Notes under the pieces: model-generated
Database searches by the model: none
Told to the model about the DNA's origin: nothing
Seen by the model: the letters and a program-made list of their open reading frames with translations, nothing else
Program-made: the position numbers and the translations under genes
Part shown: in pieces, positions 40,977 through 47,590 of the stretch
Numbering within the stretch: position 1 is the first letter of the stretch
Layout of the letters: every line of letters begins with the position of its first letter
From: Chloroflexota bacterium
GTDB lineage: Bacteria; Chloroflexota; Anaerolineae; Anaerolineales; Villigracilaceae
Assembly (NCBI GenBank): GCA_016234485.1
Contig: JACRBL010000045.1
Span: forward strand, 1 to 59,244
Direction: 5' to 3'
Length of the DNA: 59,244 nt

Positions 40977-43064
40977 ATGCAACCAGAGAAAATTGGCCAC
41001 TACGAAATCAAATCAGAATTGGGGCGCGGGGGAATGGCAACCGTCTATAAGGCATACGACCCGCGTTTCGAGCGCGAGGTGGCGGTGAAGGTTTTGCCGC
41101 CCGAAATGCTGCACGCCGACCCCAACTTCCGCCTGCGCTTCCAGCGCGAAGCCAAGATCATCGCCCAGTTGGAACATCCTTCCATCGTGCCAGTCTACGA
41201 CGTGGGCGAGGAAAATAACCAGCCCTATTTCGTCATGCGCTACATGAACGGCGGTTCGCTGGCCGAGCGCATCAAGAAAAGCGTTTACAGCATAGACGAC
41301 GCCACGCGCCTGCTCGAACACATTGCCCCCGGCCTCGATGAAGCCCACGCCAAAGGCATCGTCCACCGCGACCTGAAACCCAGCAACATCCTCTTCACCG
41401 CCAAAGAAATTCCCTGCATCTCTGATTTCGGCATTGCAAAACTTTCCGAGGCCGAAGCCGGCAATTTCACGGGCAGCGCCATCATCGGCACGCCCGCCTA
41501 CATGAGTCCCGAACAGGCCGCCGGCAACGCCGTGGATCACCGCACCGACATCTACGCCCTCGGCATCATCCTCTATGAAATGGTCACGGGCCGCCAACCG
41601 TACAAATCCGAAACGCCGATGGGCCTGGCGCTCAAACACATCACCGAACCCGTTCCTAGCATTCTCGAGGCCCGCCCCGACCTGCCCGCGTGGATGGAAG
41701 AAGTCATCTCCTCCGCGATGGCGAAAGATCCCAACGACCGCTATTCGTCTGCCCAGCAATTGGTTGATGCGCTCCAAAGCCATTTGAATGACGAGACCGT
41801 GGCGCGCATCACCCGCCGCGAACCCAAACCCGTCAAACCATCGCCCGTCGCCAAGACCGCCGTCCTTAAGAAACGCCGCTTCAATCCAACCTTCCTCATT
41901 ATTATTTTGCTTGTCCTCGGCCTGATCGGCGCGTTGACCGTGGGCGGACTCATGGCCTCGGGCTGGATGCACATCAATTGGACCTCCGACACGCCCACCG
42001 CCGAACCTGTCCTGCCGACTGCGACATCCCCCGCCACCGAGGAAATTCTCCCCACCGAAACCTCGCTTCCCTCCGTGACCGAGACGGCGGCTCCCGTTTT
42101 GACAGATTCTCCCACGCCGACGGCGCGTCCCGCCGGCCCGCTTGGCCCCATCGTGGGCGGCGCGGACAAGATCGCCCTGCTCAGCGGCAACGACATCTGG
42201 ATCATGAACGTGGACGGCAGCGAGCCAAAACGTCTCACCACCGATGGCGTGTCTAAATTGAATCTCGAATGGATAGATCGAAACACCATCCTCTACATCT
42301 CCGGCAAGACATTAAAGACTGTGGATATCGAAACCCTGCGCGAGGAAAACATCACCAGTTTCCTCTCCTCGGAATATTTCGAATCCTTCCACGTCTCGCC
42401 CGATGGGACGCAGGCCGCCATCAGCCTCGATCGCGAACTCTTCGTGATTCCCTTTGACCTTGAGAAGTTGCGAAGCGCCCGTAGCCGCGCCGACCTGATG
42501 GACTTGGATGGCTGTCTCTTCTACGACGCCTACGCCACCAAAGACGCGCTCTGGGCCGACGATGGCAACCGCCTCGCGCTCAAGATTCTCGTCCCCGCGG
42601 GCAATCAGCGCGCCGACGCCATTCGCCTGATGGACATTCAAAATTGTAGCGACGCGCCGCCCAAGATCATTGACGATTTCCCCATAGGCCGCTTCGATTT
42701 CAAACACGTCATCGTGGATTACGACTATGATGGCGATCAGGTCTTCTTCTTCCATAGCGATATTTTCAAAGGCGGCTTTGGCGAACTGGTTTTCTACAGT
42801 TCGTTCACGCACAAATTCCAGAAGATTTTTCCCGTGGAAAACACCTGCTGTTACCGCGACGTCACCTTCAGCCCTGACCATTCTCACGTTATCTTCGCCT
42901 TCCAGGATATCCGCCAGGGCGAACAGAGCGTTTTAAAAGTCTATTACGTTCCCGTCGAGGTCGTGCTTTCGGGGAAAGCATTGAAACCCCTGCTGTTGCC
43001 CGAAGGATTCTTCTCCCAGCGCATCGAAGCCCCCATGTTTGCATTAAGGCCTGTAGAGAAGTAA
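40977..43064 (+). CDS. Membrane-anchored Ser/Thr protein kinase with extracytoplasmic beta-propeller-like domain
   Basis: 695 residues. Kinase domain (about 8-265): ELGRGGMATVYKAYD, VAVKVLP (ATP-binding Lys), IVHRDLKPSNILF (catalytic Asp), SDFGIAKL, then an activation segment ending GTPAYMSPEQ. A basic juxtamembrane part leads to one TM (about 305-330), a Thr/Pro-rich linker (about 340-390) and a C-terminal domain with PD40/WD40-like blades (DIWIMNVDGSEPKRLT, FHVSPDGTQAAIS). This is the Hanks-type PknB layout with an external sensor. Start chosen from the promoter 6 bp upstream. A terminator follows. Confidence 0.95.
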   Translation: MQPEKIGHYEIKSELGRGGMATVYKAYDPRFEREVAVKVLPPEMLHADPNFRLRFQREAKIIAQLEHPSIVPVYDVGEENNQPYFVMRYMNGGSLAERIKKSVYSIDDATRLLEHIAPGLDEAHAKGIVHRDLKPSNILFTAKEIPCISDFGIAKLSEAEAGNFTGSAIIGTPAYMSPEQAAGNAVDHRTDIYALGIILYEMVTGRQPYKSETPMGLALKHITEPVPSILEARPDLPAWMEEVISSAMAKDPNDRYSSAQQLVDALQSHLNDETVARITRREPKPVKPSPVAKTAVLKKRRFNPTFLIIILLVLGLIGALTVGGLMASGWMHINWTSDTPTAEPVLPTATSPATEEILPTETSLPSVTETAAPVLTDSPTPTARPAGPLGPIVGGADKIALLSGNDIWIMNVDGSEPKRLTTDGVSKLNLEWIDRNTILYISGKTLKTVDIETLREENITSFLSSEYFESFHVSPDGTQAAISLDRELFVIPFDLEKLRSARSRADLMDLDGCLFYDAYATKDALWADDGNRLALKILVPAGNQRADAIRLMDIQNCSDAPPKIIDDFPIGRFDFKHVIVDYDYDGDQVFFFHSDIFKGGFGELVFYSSFTHKFQKIFPVENTCCYRDVTFSPDHSHVIFAFQDIRQGEQSVLKVYYVPVEVVLSGKALKPLLLPEGFFSQRIEAPMFALRPVEK

Positions 43065-43096
43065 GACATCCTGCAGAAGATAACAAAAAGAAGTTC

Positions 43097-43132
43097 AAGT
43101 GACTGTCACCTGCAAGACGACAGTCACTTTTT
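43097..43132 (+). terminator. Terminator after the Ser/Thr kinase gene
   Basis: AAGTGACTGTC pairs with GACAGTCACTT across an 11-nt loop, followed by TTT; 32 bp after the kinase stop. Confidence 0.7.
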
Positions 43133-43149
43133 AAAAGAGAATCCAGTTT

Positions 43150-44220
43150 ATGCACCGTAGTCACATCCCATCCATTGTTCAGGCTCTCATCGCCGCATTT
43201 TTATTTGGGGCAAGCGCGCCGCTTGCCAAACTGCTCTTGGGCGAAGTGGAGCCGATTCCGCTGGCCGCGTTTTTATATTTGGGTAGCGGACTTGGTTTGT
43301 TGGCGATAAAACTCTTCCAACGCCTCAATCAGCAAGGCGCGGACACTGAAGCGCAGATCGAAAAGTCCGATCTTGGTTGGCTGGCAGGGGCCATTCTGGC
43401 GGGCGGGGTGGCCGCGCCGATCACCCTTTTGTTCAGCCTGAAAAATACGCATGCCGCCACCGCCTCGCTTTTGTTGAATTTTGAGGGCGTCGCGACCACC
43501 CTGATCGCTTTCCTGGCTTTCAAAGAGGCCATCAGTCGCCGCGCGTGGGGCGCGATTGCCATCATCACGCTGGGGAGCGTCCTCCTGTCTCTCAACCCAA
43601 ACGCGGATTGGGGACTTTCGCTAGGAGCATTGGGCATCCTCGCGGCCTGCGTCTTGTGGGGCGTTGACAATAACTTCACCCGAAACATTTCCGCAAAAGA
43701 CCCGCTGGTTATCGTCACAATCAAAGGACTGGGCGCAGGGAGCTTCTCGTTGCTCATGGCGCTTGCTTTAGGCAACCGCCTGCCTTCATGGGATGCGATT
43801 TTGGGCGCGTTGGTTTTGGGAAGCCTGAGTTATGGCGCGAGCATTGTTTTGTTCATCCATGCCATGCGCGGCCTGGGCGCGGCCCGCACCAGCGCGCTAT
43901 TTAGCGCCGCCCCCATCGCGGGGATACTCCTGTCAATTTTGATCTTCCAGGAATTTCCGAGCTGGCTCTTCCTGATCGCCCTGCCCTTGATGGTTATCGG
44001 CGCGTTTCTGCTGGTGAACGACGACCACGAACACGGCCACGTTCACGAAATGATCGTCCATGAACACGCGCACACGCACGACGATGGGCATCACGAACAC
44101 GCGCACACTGACGGGCTTTCGGCCAGGCACTCGCACGTCCATACCCACGATGAGTTGTCCCACTCGCATCATCACATGCCCGATCTGCATCACCGCCACG
44201 CGCACCCGTCCGAATCTTAG
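43150..44220 (+). CDS. EamA/DMT-family transporter with a His-rich C-terminal tail
   Basis: 356 residues. Ten TM segments in two EamA repeats of five, beginning IVQALIAAFLFGASAPLAKLLL. After the last TM (about residue 295) comes a 60-residue tail containing more than twenty His, arranged as HxH and HEH clusters with Asp and Glu. EamA proteins export or import small metabolites or metal-bound compounds; the tail suggests binding of a divalent metal such as Zn, Ni or Co, as in His-rich metal transporters. Substrate is inferred, not shown. Terminators flank the gene. Confidence 0.9.
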   Translation: MHRSHIPSIVQALIAAFLFGASAPLAKLLLGEVEPIPLAAFLYLGSGLGLLAIKLFQRLNQQGADTEAQIEKSDLGWLAGAILAGGVAAPITLLFSLKNTHAATASLLLNFEGVATTLIAFLAFKEAISRRAWGAIAIITLGSVLLSLNPNADWGLSLGALGILAACVLWGVDNNFTRNISAKDPLVIVTIKGLGAGSFSLLMALALGNRLPSWDAILGALVLGSLSYGASIVLFIHAMRGLGAARTSALFSAAPIAGILLSILIFQEFPSWLFLIALPLMVIGAFLLVNDDHEHGHVHEMIVHEHAHTHDDGHHEHAHTDGLSARHSHVHTHDELSHSHHHMPDLHHRHAHPSES

Positions 44221-44287
44221 AGCGTCCGAAAAATCCACGGAGCGCAGAATTGAGTCTGACTTCGATATTTGGTTAGATTCAGAAGTG

Positions 44288-44327
44288 AAAGAGACAGTCG
44301 CTTTTTAAAGGCGACTGTCTCTTTTTT
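44288..44327 (+). terminator. Terminator after the DMT transporter
   Basis: AAAGAGACAGTCGC pairs with GCGACTGTCTCTTT, followed by a run of T; 67 bp after the stop. Confidence 0.8.
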
Positions 44328-44375
44328 CTTAAATCCCTCCTGTATAATTGCCCCACCATCCCAAGGAGAACCCTC

Positions 44376-45560
44376 ATGCTCAAACGCATTCCGTTTTTAC
44401 GTTTTACGCTTTACGTTTTACTCGTTACCATCCTCTTCGCCTGCGCGCCATTGACTCCCACCCCGCCGGTGGGAGGGACCGTCACCGAGCCGCCCACTGT
44501 CGAAACGGAGACACCGCCTCCCGTCGAGACGGAAACGCCGTTGGGACAACCGCCCATCGAGCCGATCCCCGTCCACGTCGGGTATGGCGCGAAAGGCTCG
44601 TTCTTTGAAGTCTATTTCACCGACCCGTCGAATCCCGCCGCGAGCCAGCAGACGGGTGGAGTCGAGCAGGCGCTGATCGCGTCCATTGACGCGGCCCGCC
44701 TCAGCGTGGACGTGGCGATTTACAGTCTCAGTCTGCGCGAAGTGGCGAACGCCCTCCTGCGCGCCCGCGATCGCGGCGTGGCCGTCCGCATTGTGATGGA
44801 AAGCGATAACCGCGAGCGCTCCGTACCGCAGGCGCTGATCGAAGCGGGCATCCCCATTCTCGGCGACCGACGCGAGGGACTGATGCACGACAAGTTCGTT
44901 ATCATTGACCGTTCCGAAGTCTGGATGGGATCGCTGAACTTTACCAACGATGGCGCATACAAGGACAACAACAACCTCATCCACATCCGCTCGGTGAAAG
45001 TGGCCGAGAATTACCTGGTGGAATTTGAAGAGATGTACACCGACGACCTCTTCGGAACCGATTCAATTGCGACCACGCCGAATCCCATTTTGACCGTGGA
45101 CGGCATCCAGGTCGAGACGTATTTTTCGCCCGATGACGGCGTGGCCGCGCGCGTGGTCGAACTTTTGCAGGGCGCGCAGGAGAGCATCTACTTCATGGCG
45201 TATTCGTTCACGTCCGACGATATTGCCCAGGCGATGCTCGACAAACACGACGCGGGGCTGGAAGTGCAGGGTGTAATGGATAGCGAACAGGCCAAATCGA
45301 ACCAGGGTACGGAGATCGATCTCTTCCTGCAAACGGGATTGGATGTCCGCACCGATGTTCACAAGGGACTGATGCACCACAAGGTCATCATCATTGATCG
45401 CTCCATCATCATCACTGGCTCGTACAACTTTACCGCCTCCGCCGAGGATCGCAACGACGAAAACCTGGTCATCTTCTTCAGCCCCGAAATCGCCCACCTG
45501 TTCATTGTGGAGTTTGAGCGGGTTTTCAACGCCGCGCAGACGCCGCAACCGAGTAATTAA
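44376..45560 (+). CDS. Phospholipase-D-like lipoprotein with two HKD motifs
   Basis: 394 residues. Signal peptide with lipobox LFAC, Pro/Thr/Glu-rich linker (about 25-65), then two PLD domains. Both HxKxxxxD motifs are intact: HDKFVIID (then SEVWMGSLNF) and HHKVIIID (then SIIITGSYNF). Such proteins cleave phosphodiesters in lipids or nucleic acids; the external, lipid-anchored location points to membrane or extracellular substrates. AAGGAG precedes the ATG and a -10 box TATAAT lies at 44343-44348. The signal peptide core is encoded by a 7-bp array (44394-44428). Confidence 0.92.
   Translation: MLKRIPFLRFTLYVLLVTILFACAPLTPTPPVGGTVTEPPTVETETPPPVETETPLGQPPIEPIPVHVGYGAKGSFFEVYFTDPSNPAASQQTGGVEQALIASIDAARLSVDVAIYSLSLREVANALLRARDRGVAVRIVMESDNRERSVPQALIEAGIPILGDRREGLMHDKFVIIDRSEVWMGSLNFTNDGAYKDNNNLIHIRSVKVAENYLVEFEEMYTDDLFGTDSIATTPNPILTVDGIQVETYFSPDDGVAARVVELLQGAQESIYFMAYSFTSDDIAQAMLDKHDAGLEVQGVMDSEQAKSNQGTEIDLFLQTGLDVRTDVHKGLMHHKVIIIDRSIIITGSYNFTASAEDRNDENLVIFFSPEIAHLFIVEFERVFNAAQTPQPSN
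44394..44428. repeat. 7-bp tandem array (GTTTTAC units) encoding a signal-peptide core
   Basis: Five heptads: TTTTTAC, GTTTTAC, GCTTTAC, GTTTTAC, TCGTTAC. They encode FLRFTLYVLLV in the phospholipase-D-like lipoprotein. Confidence 0.8.
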
Positions 45561-45882
45561 AGTACCGCAAGATTTATCTTGCCACTGACGGGCAACGTGA
45601 ATGTCCTGGCATCGCCCGCCAGGGCAGATGTGTAGTACTGGCTTTAACGCACAGGCGCAAGGGAAAACCTTGCGCCTGTGCGTTAAGGATTTTCCTCCAT
45701 TTTTCCTCCTCCCACCCGTAACTTTTCAGTTTTGTTAACGACTATCCAAATGAAGGTAAACTCTTATTTTTATGGCAGGCCGAAACAGATGTAGCGCCAA
45801 ACGAGGTTTTACTCATGCTCCCAGACCGCCTCTCCATGATTACAAGCAGGCCATAATTTCCAATTGACGGTGATATACTCCC
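45561..45882. other. Intergenic region with a 28-bp dispersed repeat and a strong hairpin
   Basis: Contains GCAAGATTTATCTTGC, a lone CCTGGC..GCCAGG 28-bp unit (45605-45632), a terminator-like hairpin (45644-45662 with 45668-45686, 19-bp stem, then TTTT) and, at the right end, an extended -10 box TGATATACT (45871-45879) for the sigma factor gene. No coding region seen. Confidence 0.65.
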
Positions 45883-46479
45883 ATGAACGCCATGACTAGC
45901 GCTGTAAATTTAATGGCGTCACGGAACTCCATGATAGTCACCACAGAACAAGGCGAATTGGACGGCCTGCGCGACCTCGACTCCCAGGTCATCGGCGCGG
46001 TCTACGATCGCTACTATCCCGATGTCTATCGCTATGTCCGCTATCGCATCGGCGATGAACACGCCGCCGAGGATATCGCCAGCGACGTGTTCGTGCGCCT
46101 GCTAGAAGCCTCACAAAAGGGACGCGGCCCGCAAACCAACCTCAAAGCCTGGTTGCTCGGAACCGCCTCCCACATTGTCACCGACCATCACCGCCGCAAC
46201 TATCGCCGTCCGACCGACGAGCTGACCGAAAACATGCTCGACCCGCTTGCCCTGCCCGTGGACGAATTCAACCATCGCGAACAATCCCGCGCCGTCCGCT
46301 CGGCTCTGAAAGAACTCACGCCCGAACAGCAACACGTTCTTGCCCTGCGCTTTGGCGAGGGCTATTCCCTTGAAGAAACCGCCGCCGTTATGCACAAGAA
46401 TGTCAACGCTGTCAAAGCCCTTCAATTCCGCGCCCTGGCCTCCCTCCAGCGCGGCATTGAGGAGGTCACCCATGAATGA
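45883..46479 (+). CDS. ECF-type RNA polymerase sigma factor
   Basis: 198 residues. Sigma region 2 (about 35-100): IGAVYDRYYPDVYRYVRYRIGDEHAAEDIASDVFVRLLE; region 4 (about 145-195): LTPEQQHVLALRFGEGYSLEETAAVMHKNVNAVKALQFRALASL. The -10 box at 45874-45879 lies only 3 bp before the first ATG, so a leaderless transcript would more likely use the ATG at 45892. Its stop overlaps the start of the DUF5667 gene by 8 nt, so that protein is the likely anti-sigma or partner factor. Confidence 0.93.
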   Translation: MNAMTSAVNLMASRNSMIVTTEQGELDGLRDLDSQVIGAVYDRYYPDVYRYVRYRIGDEHAAEDIASDVFVRLLEASQKGRGPQTNLKAWLLGTASHIVTDHHRRNYRRPTDELTENMLDPLALPVDEFNHREQSRAVRSALKELTPEQQHVLALRFGEGYSLEETAAVMHKNVNAVKALQFRALASLQRGIEEVTHE

Positions 46480-47455
46480 TAAATTATTTAACGCTTTAGA
46501 AATATGCCTGCAAGCCCTCGAAAACGGCGAGACGTTGGACGCCGCCCTGGCGCGCTTCCCCGAACTCGGGAAGGAATTGCGCCCGCTCCTCGAAACCTCG
46601 CATCACGCGCGGACCTTGGCCGCGCCGGCCGTCCCCAGCGATGCCCAACGCCGAGGCCGCGCCCGCCTGCTTCAACATGCCGCCGAAATGCGCGAGCAAA
46701 AACGCGCCCCCAAACGCACCTGGTTGTATAACTTCCGCCCTCTCGCGGTGACGTTGACCGTTCTCGTCATCTTCCTCGCCAGCACGGGACTCGTGAGCGC
46801 CTCATCTGGCGCGTTGCCTGGCGATAACCTCTATCAAGTCAAACGCGCCTGGGAAGGCGTGCGCCTGCTGACTGCATTCACCCACGAAGCGCGCGAAGCC
46901 CTCCATTTGGAATACGAAAGCGAACGCCTCCATGAAGTGGACGAACTGCTGGTCGAGGGACGCGAAGAACCCGTCACCTTCTTAGGCTATGTCGTCACGC
47001 AGAATAAATCCGAGTGGATCGTCGCGGGCGTTCCCGTGCGCATCACCAAGCAGACCAAAGTGTCGGGCGCCGCGATCAACGTCGGTACAGGAGTCCGCAT
47101 CACGGGTCAGACCGACGCGGATGGTTTCCTCGTCGCCCAGAGCATCCAGATCCTCCCCCCGGGGACAATCATCCCTCCGATTGATGATGACGAAAATGGC
47201 GAAAATGATGGCGATGAAGACGATATCGAAACTCCCGCGACCGCGACCTCAACACCCCTGCCTGTCTCGACCATAACGCCCACCGCGACGGGAACTCCCG
47301 AACCATCCGAGACTCCCGCCCCCACGGAGACCGAATCGGAGACCGAGAACGAAACCGAGACCGAGAACGAGAATGAAAATGAGACCGAGAACGAAAACGA
47401 GAACGAAAATGAGAACGAGAACGAAGGGAAAGGCGGAGAAGATGACGAGGACTGA
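46472..47455 (+). CDS. DUF5667/DUF5666 membrane protein, probable partner of the ECF sigma factor
   Basis: 327 residues. N-terminal cytoplasmic helices (ALEICLQALENGETLDAALARFPEL, like sigma-interaction helices), one TM (about 92-112), DUF5667-type region (SSGALPGDNLYQVKRAWEGVRLLTAF), DUF5666-type OB-like domain (FLGYVVTQNKSEWIVAGVPVRI), then Asp-rich, Thr/Pro-rich and finally a roughly 45-residue Glu/Asn/Thr repeat tail (TENENEN) ending GGEDDED. It could hold the sigma factor at the membrane and release it on an outside signal; inference from coupling and topology. The tail is encoded by a GAGAACGAA-like microsatellite. Confidence 0.88.
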   Translation: MNDKLFNALEICLQALENGETLDAALARFPELGKELRPLLETSHHARTLAAPAVPSDAQRRGRARLLQHAAEMREQKRAPKRTWLYNFRPLAVTLTVLVIFLASTGLVSASSGALPGDNLYQVKRAWEGVRLLTAFTHEAREALHLEYESERLHEVDELLVEGREEPVTFLGYVVTQNKSEWIVAGVPVRITKQTKVSGAAINVGTGVRITGQTDADGFLVAQSIQILPPGTIIPPIDDDENGENDGDEDDIETPATATSTPLPVSTITPTATGTPEPSETPAPTETESETENETETENENENETENENENENENENEGKGGEDDED

Positions 47456-47497
47456 AATCTCATCTCTCGCTTCGTAGGCTCAGGCGCAAATTGAGCG

Positions 47498-47530
47498 ACC
47501 CGCTTTCGGAAGGGAGCGGGTTTCTTCTTT
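47498..47530 (+). terminator. Terminator after the sigma/DUF5667 operon
   Basis: ACCCGCT pairs with AGCGGGT across a 10-nt loop, followed by TTCTTCTTTT. Confidence 0.7.
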
Positions 47531-47590
47531 TAATCTTGTGTCGCATCTCAATTGCCGTTATCATTCACCCATTCATTCGCGGAGGTTCTC

